Positions 17,057-24,646 of a DNA stretch of 64,000 nt are shown here, one piece after another (the stretch's first letter is position 1; every line of letters begins with the position of its first letter). Under the pieces are notes generated by a model. That model was not told the origin of the DNA, searched no databases, and saw only the letters and a program-made list of their open reading frames with translations. A program made the position numbers and the translations under genes. Origin of the DNA: an uncultured Roseateles sp. (GTDB lineage: Bacteria; Pseudomonadota; Gammaproteobacteria; Burkholderiales; Burkholderiaceae_C); NCBI RefSeq assembly GCF_963422335.1, contig NZ_OY729424.1:3286001-3350000 (forward strand), given 5' to 3'.

Positions 17057-17102
17057 GGGCGAGGCGGGCCCTATCATCCCAGTTCATCAATCGGGAACTT
17101 GC

Positions 17103-17861
17103 ATGACAGCGGAAGCCAAGATAGCCATGGTCACCGGGGCCGGCACCGGCGTGGGGCGCGCCGTGGCCCTGAGTTTGCTGCAGGCCGGCTGGACGGTGGT
17201 GCTGGTCGGGCGGCGCGAGGCGCTGCTCCAGGAGACCGCGCAACTGGCCGGGCCGGGCGCCGAGCGCTGCCTGGCGCTGACCGCCGATGTCAGCCAGGAG
17301 GCCGCCGTCACGGCGCTGTTCGAGCAAATCAGTTCGCGCTTCGGCCGGCTCGATCTGCTGTTCAACAACGCCGGTGTGTTCGCGCCGGCCGTGCCCATCG
17401 ACGAGCTGACGCTGGCCCAGTGGCAGAGCGTCGTCGATGTCAATCTGACCGGCAGTTTCCTGTGCGCCCAGGCCGCCTTCCGGCTGATGAAGCGTCAAGC
17501 GCCCCAGGGCGGCCGCATCATCAACAACGGCTCGGTCTCGGCCCATGCGCCGCGGCCAAATTCGGCGCCCTACACTGCAACCAAACACGCGATCACCGGT
17601 CTGACCAAGGCCTTGTCGCTGGATGGGCGTGCCTTTGACATCGCCAGCGGGCAGATCGACATCGGCAATGCCTTGACCGAGATGGCCGCGCCGATGGCCA
17701 AGGGCGTGCGGCAGGCCAACGGCGAGATTGCCGTCGAGGCGGTGATGGATGTGCAGCATGCAGCCAGTGCAGTGCTTTATATGGCGGGCCTGCCGCTGCA
17801 GGCCAATGTGCAGTTCATGACCGTGATGGCGACCAAGATGCCCTTTGTCGGGCGTGGATGA
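17103..17861 (+). CDS. short-chain dehydrogenase/reductase
   Basis: A 252-residue classical SDR. The cofactor motif TGAGTGVG is at residues 11-18, NNAG follows in LLFNNAGVF, and the active site is Ser in NGSVSAHAP with Tyr and Lys in YTATKHA. An arginine pair after the second strand (LVGRRE) favours NADP(H). The substrate cannot be predicted. The C-terminal part (GQIDIGNALTEMAA) is conserved in a group of uncharacterised proteobacterial SDRs. It precedes the small membrane protein gene by 18 bases, so the two may be cotranscribed. Confidence 0.88.
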   Translation: MTAEAKIAMVTGAGTGVGRAVALSLLQAGWTVVLVGRREALLQETAQLAGPGAERCLALTADVSQEAAVTALFEQISSRFGRLDLLFNNAGVFAPAVPIDELTLAQWQSVVDVNLTGSFLCAQAAFRLMKRQAPQGGRIINNGSVSAHAPRPNSAPYTATKHAITGLTKALSLDGRAFDIASGQIDIGNALTEMAAPMAKGVRQANGEIAVEAVMDVQHAASAVLYMAGLPLQANVQFMTVMATKMPFVGRG

Positions 17862-17879
17862 CAGATTGAAAGTACCGAG

Positions 17880-18176
17880 ATGAATGTTGTGACGCAAATC
17901 GTTTCGCTGGTCTTGAAGCTGGTGTTGGCCGTGGCCGGCTTCATCTTCATGCTGAGCTTGTTGCTGGCCGGCCTGATCGCCGGCGCCGTGTTCCTGCTGT
18001 GGAGCCTGCTGCGCGGCCGCAAGCCGGTGATCGTGATGCCGCGTTTCGGCATGCCGCCGGGCCGGCAGTGGGGCTTTCCGAATGCCGCCCGGCGCCCCGC
18101 GGCGGCAGCTGGCGAAGTGGTCGACGTCGAGGTGCGCGAGGTACCGGATCAGACGCCGCAGATCGACCGGCGTTGA
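17880..18176 (+). CDS. small single-span membrane protein, function unknown
   Basis: A 98-residue protein with a long hydrophobic stretch at residues about 8-43, enough for one or two membrane helices. A basic patch (RGRKP) and a polar cytoplasmic tail with an acidic end (VVDVEVREVPDQTPQ) follow. I do not recognise the family. It follows the SDR gene by 18 bases and is followed by a strong terminator at 18195-18224. Confidence 0.65.
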   Translation: MNVVTQIVSLVLKLVLAVAGFIFMLSLLLAGLIAGAVFLLWSLLRGRKPVIVMPRFGMPPGRQWGFPNAARRPAAAAGEVVDVEVREVPDQTPQIDRR

Positions 18177-18194
18177 CGTCAGCGCATCGATAGC

Positions 18195-18224
18195 AAAAAG
18201 GGCCGCGGATCGCGGCCCTTTTTT
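18195..18224. terminator. bidirectional intrinsic terminator
   Basis: GGGCCGCG and CGCGGCCC form a stem around a GAT loop, with an A-run on the left (18195-18199) and a T-run on the right (to 18224). It can therefore end transcripts from both the small membrane protein gene (plus) and the S9 peptidase gene (minus). Confidence 0.85.
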
Positions 18225-18242
18225 CGTCCAGCGGCGCCGGCC

Positions 18243-20261
18243 CTACTTCAGCAGGGTCTGCTGCAGGAACAGGATGGTGGCGTAGAACTGGAAGTCGGCA
18301 TTCTCCTTGCGCGCAAAGCCATGGCCTTCGTTCTCGGCGCGCAGGTACCAGACCGGCGTCTTGTTCTCGCGCGCCTTGGCAACGATCTGCTCGGCCTCGG
18401 TGAAGGGCACACGCGGATCGTTCTTGCCTTGCACGACGAACAGCGGCTTGGTGATCTTGCCGGCATTGTTCAGCGGCGAGATCTTTTCCTGGAAGGCCCG
18501 CATCGCCGGGTCGCGCTCATCGCCGTACTCGACGCGGCGCAGATCGCGGCGGTAGCTCTCGGTGTTCTGCAGGAAGCTGACGAAGTTGGAGATGCCCACC
18601 ACGTCGATGGCACCGGCAATGCGGTCGGCATAGTGCGTGCTGACCGCCAGCGACATATAGCCGCCATAGCTGCCGCCGGTGACCAGCACGCGCGAGGCGT
18701 CCAGGTTGGGTTGGGTGGCGATCCAGTCGAACAGCGTGCCGATGTCCTTGACGGAGTCCTCGCGCTTGTAGCCGTCGTCCAGGCTCAGAAAAGTCTTGCC
18801 GTAGCCGCTGGAGCCCCGCACATTGGGCTGCAACAGGGCAATGCCCAGCTCGTTGACGTAGTAGTTGTAGCGGTTCAGGAAGCCCACCGTGGCCTGGCCC
18901 TCGGGGCCGCCGTGTATCAGGACCATCACCGGCCGCCTGCCGGTGAAGCGGGCCGGCGGCGTGCTCAGCAGTCCGGAGATGATCTGGCCGTCAAAGCTCT
19001 TCCAGCGCACGATCTGCTGTTCGGGGAAGCTGCTCATGTCCAGGCCGGGCGGGGCATAGGCCTGCGTCCATTGCTCGACCTTGCCGCTGGCGGTGTTCAG
19101 CGTGTAGAGCTGACCTGGGCCCTTGCTGCCGCTGGTGGCGAGGGCCAATTCCTTGGCCTTGGGATGGAACTGCGCGCTGCTCACGCTGCCGCCTGCCAGC
19201 GCCGGGGCGGGCAACTCCTTCAGGGTCTTGCCGTCGAACAGGCGCAGTTCGTTGCGGCCATCGACATTCAGCTGGGCCGCCAAAACCCTGCCGTCATGGC
19301 TCAGCGATGCGCCGTTCACATCCCAGGGAATGTGGCGGGTGATGCGCTTGAGCCGGGCCGTGGCCAGGTCGTACAGCATCAGCTCCTGGAATTCACCGGC
19401 GCGGTCGCTGACCAGGTAGAGGCCCTTGTTGTCGGCGGTGAAGCTGCTGACAAAGTGGCTGGCCTTGGCTGCGGCGGCGCCGGGTGCCGGCAGCACCTGG
19501 CGGGTCTTGCCGCTGGCCAGGTCGAGCAGCCAGATTTCCGATTCGCTGGCGGACAGATAACGCGTCAGCGCCACCTGCTTGTCGTCGCGCGAGGCCGCGC
19601 CCACACCCCAGCCACCCCCTGGCAGGGTGGCGAGTGTGCGCGTGGCCTTGGGGTCCAGCGGGTCCATCAAGCGGATGACAGTGTCCACGCTGGCGCGGCT
19701 GCCGCCCTGGGCGGTCTTGTCCAGCGGCACCGATGCGGTCAGCATCCGGCTGCTCTTGTGCAGCCAGCCCTGCAGATCATGACGTTCGGCCGGATCGGTC
19801 AACAGGGTGACCTCCTTGGTGGCCAGGTCCAGTCGATAGAGCTGGTTGGCCTCGTTGCCGCCGCTGCTGCGTTCGAACACCAGGTAATGGCCCGAGAGCG
19901 GTTCGAAGCTGGCCTGGCGCACCGGGTCGGCAGAGTCGGTCAGCTGCTCCGGTTCGGCCATCGGCGAGCGCAGCAGGTACAGCTGCACGGTGTTGGCGCC
20001 GGCTTTGCGATGTGAGACCAGCATCTCGCGCTTCAGCGGATGCCAGTCGACGAAGCTGTGGCCACGGAAATCGGTGTAGCGCGCCACCTGCTCGACCAAC
20101 TGGGTCGGGATGTCCGGTATGCCCTGGGCAACCAGATTGGCATTGGGCTTGAGCACCGACGCTTCCTTTGCGTCTTGGGCCTGGGCGGCCAGGGGCAGCA
20201 GCAGGGACAGGAGGCTGACAAGAAGCGGCTGTCCCAACAGGGAGCGTAGGGGCTGGGTCAT
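18243..20261 (-). CDS. secreted S9 family prolyl oligopeptidase-like peptidase
   Basis: A 672-residue protein with a signal peptide (LLSLLLPLAAQAQ) and a WD40-like propeller region. An alpha/beta-hydrolase domain carries Ser531 in GGSYGGYM, Asp615 in GKNDPRVPF and His647 in EGHGFARKEN. This spacing is typical of S9C acylaminoacyl/dipeptidyl peptidases. It differs from the S9A enzyme at 3645-5768, so the window encodes two secreted S9 enzymes of different subfamilies. No clear ribosome site precedes the ATG at 20261, which was chosen because it begins the signal peptide. A bidirectional terminator follows. Confidence 0.88.
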   Translation of the reverse strand: MTQPLRSLLGQPLLVSLLSLLLPLAAQAQDAKEASVLKPNANLVAQGIPDIPTQLVEQVARYTDFRGHSFVDWHPLKREMLVSHRKAGANTVQLYLLRSPMAEPEQLTDSADPVRQASFEPLSGHYLVFERSSGGNEANQLYRLDLATKEVTLLTDPAERHDLQGWLHKSSRMLTASVPLDKTAQGGSRASVDTVIRLMDPLDPKATRTLATLPGGGWGVGAASRDDKQVALTRYLSASESEIWLLDLASGKTRQVLPAPGAAAAKASHFVSSFTADNKGLYLVSDRAGEFQELMLYDLATARLKRITRHIPWDVNGASLSHDGRVLAAQLNVDGRNELRLFDGKTLKELPAPALAGGSVSSAQFHPKAKELALATSGSKGPGQLYTLNTASGKVEQWTQAYAPPGLDMSSFPEQQIVRWKSFDGQIISGLLSTPPARFTGRRPVMVLIHGGPEGQATVGFLNRYNYYVNELGIALLQPNVRGSSGYGKTFLSLDDGYKREDSVKDIGTLFDWIATQPNLDASRVLVTGGSYGGYMSLAVSTHYADRIAGAIDVVGISNFVSFLQNTESYRRDLRRVEYGDERDPAMRAFQEKISPLNNAGKITKPLFVVQGKNDPRVPFTEAEQIVAKARENKTPVWYLRAENEGHGFARKENADFQFYATILFLQQTLLK

Positions 20262-20420
20262 GGCGGGGGAGGAGGGTCGGTAAGGGTGGGATAGCCCCGA
20301 TTGCAGTTCGTCGTCTGCAGCGGCGGGTTGATCGCAAAAGCCTGGAAATATGGGCCCTGAGGGACGAAACTGCAATCAGGGACATGCCTCATGCCCCGGG
20401 CAAGCAAGGAGTTACGCATC

Positions 20421-20627
20421 ATGATCACCTGCCCGAAAATTCCGTTCGGGGTGCGCGTGGCCGGCGCGATCGGCGCCGTCATCGTCACCACCTCCCTGAT
20501 GACCGGCGTCGACCAGTTCGCACCGATACCGTTCAGCGCGATTCTGAGCATCGTCCAGCTTGATCGTGTGGTTGTCACCGGCGGCGTGCAATTGCAGCGC
20601 GTGGTGGTGACAGGCCGCCGCTCATGA
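20421..20627 (+). CDS. small membrane/exported protein with tandem VQLxRVVVTG repeats
   Basis: A 68-residue protein with an AAGGAG site at 20406-20411, nine bases before the ATG. A hydrophobic segment spans residues about 12-29. The last 24 residues are a tandem 11-residue repeat, VQLDRVVVTG (45-54) and VQLQRVVVTG (56-65), ending GRRS. The motif is the same as in the 89-residue protein at 15959-16228 and resembles the first plug strand of TonB-dependent receptors. Function unknown. It lies divergent from the S9 peptidase gene. Confidence 0.7.
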   Translation: MITCPKIPFGVRVAGAIGAVIVTTSLMTGVDQFAPIPFSAILSIVQLDRVVVTGGVQLQRVVVTGRRS

Positions 20628-20657
20628 AAAAAGCCCGCTGCATTGCGCAGCGGGCTT
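20627..20657 (-). terminator. intrinsic terminator of the Tim44-like gene
   Basis: Read on the minus strand, an 11-base stem (20657-20647 with 20641-20631) with a five-base loop is followed by a T-run to 20627. It lies 18 bases after the stop of the Tim44-like gene. On the plus strand there is no T-run, so it serves the minus-strand gene. Confidence 0.8.
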
Positions 20658-20675
20658 GCTGACCGGTCAAGCGAA

Positions 20676-21584
20676 TCAGGCGGCTTGCTGGATGCCGGCA
20701 ATGGCCCATTCGCGGCTACCGTCCAGCGGGCGCACCAGGTGCCAGATTTCATTGAAAGCCTCGGCCGGTGCGTCCTTGACTTCGCGAATGAGGCCGCTGA
20801 AGCGCACGCTGACGATCTGGCGGCCATCTTCCTCGGCGTGCTCGGCCACGGCGGCCTGCAACTGCACCACATCGGTCTGCTGCGGCGTGCTGGGACGCTC
20901 CAGCAACTCTTGGCGGGCCATGGCAAACATCTCGGGCGTGGTGAAGCGGCGCAGATCATCCAGATCACCTGCGTCATTGGCCGCCTGCAGGCGGATGAAG
21001 ACGCGCTTGGCAATGGTCTCGAACTCGGCGTTGTCAAATCCGATCGGTGCCGCTGACACGGGTGCGATCATTTCGACGTCGTTGCGCGCGACATTGGCCA
21101 GCGGCGCGACCGAGCCGCCGCTGAACGATTGCGGTGCCGAACCAAAGCCGGCATTGGCGAAATGCATGCCCTGCAGACCCTGGGTGGCCGGGGCATTGCG
21201 ATTGCGCAGGAATTTCATCACAAAGCCCAGCAGCAGGGCGCCCAGCATCACCACCAGCAGAATGCTCATGATGTTGGCCAGGCCGGCACCGAAGCCGAGG
21301 TGGCTGGCCAGTGCAGCCAGACCCAGGCCGGCAGCCAGACCGGCCAGCGGGCCCATCCACGAGCGCTTCGGCGGCGTGGCGGCAGCGGCGGCCGGCGCGA
21401 CCGGGGTCGCCGGCGCAGGGGCCGCCTGAGCGGGCCTGGCCGGCGCGGCGTCGGGTGTGGCGGCCGGCGTCGTGCGCTTCATGCCGGCAGACGAGCCGCC
21501 GCCGAGGCGCCGAGCCTCGGCATCACCGTGCACGACCGTCAGGCCTGCCAGGGCAATGCACACACTCAACAAAAGATGTTTCAC
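20676..21584 (-). CDS. Tim44-like domain membrane protein
   Basis: A 302-residue protein with an N-terminal signal or anchor, followed by an Arg/Gly-Ser patch (ARRLGGGSS) and an Ala/Pro linker of about 45 residues. Two hydrophobic segments follow (LAGLAAGLGLAALAS and MSILLVVMLGALLLGFV). A C-terminal Tim44-like domain of about 130 residues ends in EIWHLVRPLDGSREWAIAGI. This architecture is widespread in Proteobacteria with unknown role; the C-terminal fold may bind lipid or proteins at the inner membrane. The start is taken as GTG at 21584, with a GGAG site eight bases upstream, because it begins the signal sequence. Confidence 0.82.
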   Translation of the reverse strand: MKHLLLSVCIALAGLTVVHGDAEARRLGGGSSAGMKRTTPAATPDAAPARPAQAAPAPATPVAPAAAAATPPKRSWMGPLAGLAAGLGLAALASHLGFGAGLANIMSILLVVMLGALLLGFVMKFLRNRNAPATQGLQGMHFANAGFGSAPQSFSGGSVAPLANVARNDVEMIAPVSAAPIGFDNAEFETIAKRVFIRLQAANDAGDLDDLRRFTTPEMFAMARQELLERPSTPQQTDVVQLQAAVAEHAEEDGRQIVSVRFSGLIREVKDAPAEAFNEIWHLVRPLDGSREWAIAGIQQAA

Positions 21585-21688
21585 TTGAAAGTCTCCCAAT
21601 GCCCGTAGCGGGCGGTTTCGAGGTCGTCCTGACCTCAATCTGCGAGCAGATGAGGCCTGGCGCAGTGTTTGCAAGAGTAGCAGCCCGC

Positions 21689-22450
21689 TCAGGCGTCGCG
21701 CACATCGCCGATCGGGTTGCTGCCGAAGTCGGCGCGGGCGAGGTAGCGAAGCACCTGGCTGGCCGCTTCATCGGGCGATGAGAGTTGTCCGGCGGCCTTG
21801 AGTTCCATGAAACGCGCGCGCTCCGGAAACTGCCCCGGGTCGCTGCCGCGCAGCTGCACCTGCATATCGGTGTCGATCACGCCCGGCGCCAGCGAGACGA
21901 TGCGTGCACCGTTGACCAGGGCGGCCTCTTCCAGCGCAACGGCGCGGGAGAAGTGGTCCATGCCGGCCTTGGCCGCGCAATAGGCGGCGCTACCGGCCAT
22001 CGCGCGCCGGCCCAGGCCGGACGAGATATTGAGGATCTTGCGGCTGGCGCTCCAGGTGGCGGTGGTGCGCAGAAACACGCTGCTCAGCAGCAGGCAGGAC
22101 TCCAGGCCGACGCGCAAGGCATTCGACAACTCCTCCGCGGACGAGTGCGCCAGGGGCCCCGGCGTCGAGACCACCCCGGCGTTGTTGATCAGGCTTGCGC
22201 TGGCAAAGCGATGGGCTTCGATGGCGCCGAGCCAAGCGTCCAGGCGTTGTGCGGCGGCCAGGGGCTGACCCAGGTCCTGGGGCCATTGCTCGAGCTGGGC
22301 GCCACGCTCCTCGGCCAGCCGGGCCAGGCCGGGATTGATCTGGCGCGACAGGCCCAGGACCACATGGCCGGGCTGCAACAACTGGCGGGCAATGGCCTCG
22401 CCCATGCCGCGTGAGGCGCCAGTGACGATGTAGAGGGAAGCTGAGGACAT
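21689..22450 (-). CDS. short-chain dehydrogenase/reductase (sepiapterin/benzil-reductase-like)
   Basis: A 253-residue SDR. The cofactor motif is TGASRGMG near the N-terminus. INNAG follows at mid-protein, then the active site Ser-Tyr-Lys in ISSGLG and YCAAKAGMDHF. Long extra loops around QPLAAAQRLDAWLG and the PGVIDTDMQ motif recall sepiapterin-reductase or benzil-reductase type SDRs, which reduce small dicarbonyls with NADPH. The arginine after TGAS supports NADPH. It lies upstream of the Tim44-like gene on the same strand with a 104-base gap. Confidence 0.85.
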   Translation of the reverse strand: MSSASLYIVTGASRGMGEAIARQLLQPGHVVLGLSRQINPGLARLAEERGAQLEQWPQDLGQPLAAAQRLDAWLGAIEAHRFASASLINNAGVVSTPGPLAHSSAEELSNALRVGLESCLLLSSVFLRTTATWSASRKILNISSGLGRRAMAGSAAYCAAKAGMDHFSRAVALEEAALVNGARIVSLAPGVIDTDMQVQLRGSDPGQFPERARFMELKAAGQLSSPDEAASQVLRYLARADFGSNPIGDVRDA

Positions 22451-22586
22451 GGTGCGGGGCTTTCCAGCAGTGGCAGGTGTGGCGGCATCGTAGCCGTTGG
22501 GGCGAGCAGCGTACGAAGCAGTCGCCGGGGCACTCTTTACGGTATCGCAACAATTATTGTGGAGAAGCCCGGTTTTGCTGACTCAA
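22451..22586. other. intergenic region upstream of the cold-shock gene
   Basis: Between the SDR start and the proposed cold-shock promoter I see no gene. The stretch contains an AT-rich patch (CAACAATTATTGTGG) about 30 bases before the proposed -35, which may help promoter activity. Confidence 0.4.
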
Positions 22587-22615
22587 TTGGTATAGACTCG
22601 CTGCACAGATATACC
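22587..22615 (+). promoter_or_regulatory. candidate sigma-70 promoter of the cold-shock gene
   Basis: A -35 like TTGGTA (22587-22592) is separated by 17 bases from a -10 like TATACC (22610-22615). Each matches four of six consensus bases. Transcription from here would give a leader of about 145 bases before the ATG, as is usual for cold-shock genes. Confidence 0.45.
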
Positions 22616-22715
22616 AAGACCGTTTCTGCAAGGTCTTCCTCCTCTTCCATCCAGCTCAGGCTGGGTCGGCCAGGTACATGAACTCCCCGGTTTGCGTTTC
22701 TTGAGTGTCTCTGCC

Positions 22716-22754
22716 CGCACGGGTGATTTTTCTCGTGCGTCTTTTTTAATTTTT
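22716..22754 (+). promoter_or_regulatory. terminator-like hairpin in the cold-shock mRNA leader
   Basis: CGCACG (22716-22721) can pair with CGTGCG (22734-22739) around a 12-base loop. The stem is followed by TCTTTTTTAATTTTT up to 22754. The ribosome site AAGGA begins two bases later. A hairpin plus T-run inside a 5' leader looks like an attenuator or a temperature-sensitive leader element. The stem is only six pairs, so it may be leaky. Confidence 0.45.
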
Positions 22755-22767
22755 CAAGGAATACATC

Positions 22768-22983
22768 ATGAGCGCAACTCAAACCGGTACCGTCAAGTGG
22801 TTCGACGATGGCAAGGGCTTCGGCTTCATTACCCCGGAAGCCGGTGGTAAGGATCTGTTCGCCCACTTCAGCGAAATCAAGGGCGAAAGCGGCTTCAAGA
22901 GCCTGCAAGAAAACCAACGCGTCGAGTTTGAAGTGAAGCAAGGCCCCAAGGGTCTGCAAGCTGCAAACATCCGCGCGATCTAA
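22768..22983 (+). CDS. cspA: cold-shock protein, CspA family
   Basis: A 71-residue single cold-shock domain protein with both RNA-binding motifs: KGFGFI (RNP1) and DLFAHF (RNP2). It opens with TGTVKWFDDGKGFG. Such proteins bind single-stranded RNA and DNA and melt mRNA structure, acting as RNA chaperones or antiterminators. AAGGA at 22756-22760 precedes the ATG by seven bases. The gene has a leader of about 145 bases with a terminator-like hairpin and ends at a strong terminator. Which csp paralog it is cannot be determined. Confidence 0.95.
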   Translation: MSATQTGTVKWFDDGKGFGFITPEAGGKDLFAHFSEIKGESGFKSLQENQRVEFEVKQGPKGLQAANIRAI

Positions 22984-23020
22984 TTCATTAGATCCCACGG
23001 GCGCTTCGGCGCACGACAAG

Positions 23021-23047
23021 AAAGCCGCAGCTTGCTGCGGCTTTTTT
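23021..23047 (+). terminator. intrinsic terminator of the cold-shock gene
   Basis: AAAGCCGCAG (23021-23030) pairs with CTGCGGCTTT (23035-23044) around a four-base loop, followed by further Ts to 23047. It lies 37 bases after the stop. Confidence 0.85.
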
Positions 23048-23181
23048 CATGGGCGATCGAATGGCCTGTGTTGCGGGAATGCTGCTGCGGGACTTGACCG
23101 CCGCCCGATCTCGCTGAGACACTGCGCCACCGCAGCGAGCCATTGGCCGCTGTTTTCCCACCGCAAGCCAAGGAGAGTGAT
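23048..23181 (+). other. structured region upstream of the rsgA gene
   Basis: This stretch holds no long gene. CTCGCTG at 23110-23116 can pair with CAGCGAG at 23133-23139 around a 16-base loop. It ends at the ribosome site of a 13-codon reading frame (23182). It may be the leader of the rsgA transcript. Confidence 0.35.
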
Positions 23182-23223
23182 ATGAGCTACGAACCCATTG
23201 CCCACTCCTCGGTTGCCGTCTGA
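23182..23223 (+). CDS. possible 13-residue leader peptide upstream of rsgA
   Basis: An ATG at 23182 is preceded by AAGGAG (23170-23175) at six bases, one of the best ribosome sites in the window. The frame encodes MSYEPIAHSSVAV and stops at 23221-23223. The next gene, rsgA, begins 136 bases downstream with a poor ribosome site. The short frame could be a leader peptide, a small protein, or the remnant of a lost gene. Its translation is not certain. Confidence 0.3.
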   Translation: MSYEPIAHSSVAV

Positions 23224-23359
23224 GGCGAGCACTTTTCGCCGTTTGATCTGATGATCTGAGCGTTCGACGCCCTCGCGTCCGCTCCCTCCACCGCAACCGA
23301 TTCACTCAGTACCCGCGTGGCTCAGCCGCGCCGGGCGTGATCCGTTTGCTGGAATCATC

Positions 23360-24481
23360 ATGATTGATATCGACTTCGAGCGCCTAGCCGCGCTCGGGCT
23401 GCACGCCACGATGGCACAAGCCGTGCAGCAATTGATTGCCGAGTTCGCTTCTCAAACCCCCGACTTCGCTGCCCAGGACTGGCAGCTGATGCGCGTCTGC
23501 ACCGTGCACCGCGACCGCCTGCAGCTGCATGACGGCCTGTCCGAGCGCAGTGCCACAACCTTGCCGCGGCTGGCCAAGCAGCATGCGCTGGACGGCACCA
23601 GCATTGCCGTCGGCGACTGGGTGCTGACCCAGATGCCCGAGCCCGACCGTTGCTGGGTCCACGCGGTGCTGCCGCCGGTGACCCGCATCAACCGCCGCGA
23701 TGCCGATGGCAGCCGCCACGCAGTGGTCAGCAATGTCGACACGGCCCTGCTGGTGATGGGCCTGGATCAGGACTTCAGCCTGCGCCGGCTGGAGCGCTAT
23801 CTGGCGCTGGTCCAGGGCAGCGGTGTGTGGCCGGTGGTGGTGCTGACCAAGCTCGACACGCTGGGCGACACCGCCTGGGCGCGCTCGGAGCGGCTGGTGG
23901 ACATTGCCCGCCAGCTGCGCGAGCGGCTGCCGCCGGAGGTCATCGTCCATGCGCTGGATGCGCGCAGCTCCGAGGTGGCGCAAGACCTGGCCCCCTACCT
24001 GGGGCTGGGCCAGACGCTGGTGTTGCTGGGGTCGTCGGGCGCGGGCAAATCCACCCTCACCAACAGCCTGGCCGGCATGGGCCTGCAGGACACCGGCCCG
24101 GTGCGCGAGCATGACAGCCGCGGCCGCCACACCACCACGGCGCGCACCCTGCTGCCGCTGCTGTCGGGAGCCTGCCTGATCGACACGCCCGGCGTGCGCA
24201 GCCTGCGGCCGGATGCCAATGCGCAGACGCTGAGCGCCAGCTTCACCGACATCAGCGCGCTGGCCGGGCAGTGCCGCTTCCGCAACTGCCGGCATGTCAA
24301 CGAGCCGGGTTGCGCCGTGCTGGCCCAGGTGGCGGGTGACCGCGTGCGCAACTTCCACAAGCTCGAGCGCGAGATGCAGCGCGACCAGCAGACGCCGCTG
24401 GACCGCCAACGCCAGCTGGCGCGCTGGAAGCAGATCGGTCGCGCCGGCCATGAGCGCGCCAAGATGAAGCGAGGCGAGTAG
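23360..24481 (+). CDS. rsgA: ribosome small-subunit-dependent GTPase A (RsgA/YjeQ)
   Basis: A 373-residue circularly permuted GTPase. An N-terminal OB-like domain is followed by G4 (TKLD), then G1 (GSSGAGKST, about 224-232), a G2-region switch (HDSRGRHTTT) and G3 (DTPG). A C-terminal zinc knuckle (CRFRNCRHVNEPGC) and basic tail complete it. RsgA helps late maturation of the 30S subunit. The length is longer than the shorter E. coli-type protein and matches the second RsgA-like group in Burkholderiales, so a canonical rsgA may exist elsewhere. Only a weak ribosome site precedes the ATG, in contrast with the strong site of the 13-codon frame upstream. Confidence 0.9.
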   Translation: MIDIDFERLAALGLHATMAQAVQQLIAEFASQTPDFAAQDWQLMRVCTVHRDRLQLHDGLSERSATTLPRLAKQHALDGTSIAVGDWVLTQMPEPDRCWVHAVLPPVTRINRRDADGSRHAVVSNVDTALLVMGLDQDFSLRRLERYLALVQGSGVWPVVVLTKLDTLGDTAWARSERLVDIARQLRERLPPEVIVHALDARSSEVAQDLAPYLGLGQTLVLLGSSGAGKSTLTNSLAGMGLQDTGPVREHDSRGRHTTTARTLLPLLSGACLIDTPGVRSLRPDANAQTLSASFTDISALAGQCRFRNCRHVNEPGCAVLAQVAGDRVRNFHKLEREMQRDQQTPLDRQRQLARWKQIGRAGHERAKMKRGE

Positions 24482-24646
24482 CGAATCCATTCAAGCGGGC
24501 GGCAGGCGCACGGTGCGCCGGCCGTTTCGCGATTGCCATAGTCCGACCGGACCATGGCGGCTCCTGTGTTGTCAAGACCCGACCCTAGATTGGGTACCGC
24601 GCATACCGCTGCATGCGCTGTGCATGACAACAAGGAGTTAACCATA
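24482..24646. other. gap between rsgA and the first PEP-CTERM gene
   Basis: No gene is seen. GGCGCAC (24505-24511) and GTGCGCC (24513-24519) form a perfect inverted repeat around one base, without a T-run. It could be a protein-binding palindrome. The AAGGAG of the next gene is at 24632-24637. Confidence 0.4.

Noticed and set aside
20627..20657. The hairpin as terminator of the small plus-strand repeat-protein gene
   Set aside because: On the plus strand the stem is not followed by Ts; the T-run lies on the minus strand, so I assigned it to the Tim44-like gene.
23101..23260. CTGAGA next to later GATCTGATGATCTGAG looked like a thiamine riboswitch
   Set aside because: The conserved thiamine-riboswitch core and its downstream arm are missing, and the neighbouring gene is not a thiamine gene.
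24505..24519. Perfect inverted repeat after rsgA as a terminator
   Set aside because: The stem has only a one-base loop and no T-run, so it is more likely a binding palindrome or chance.
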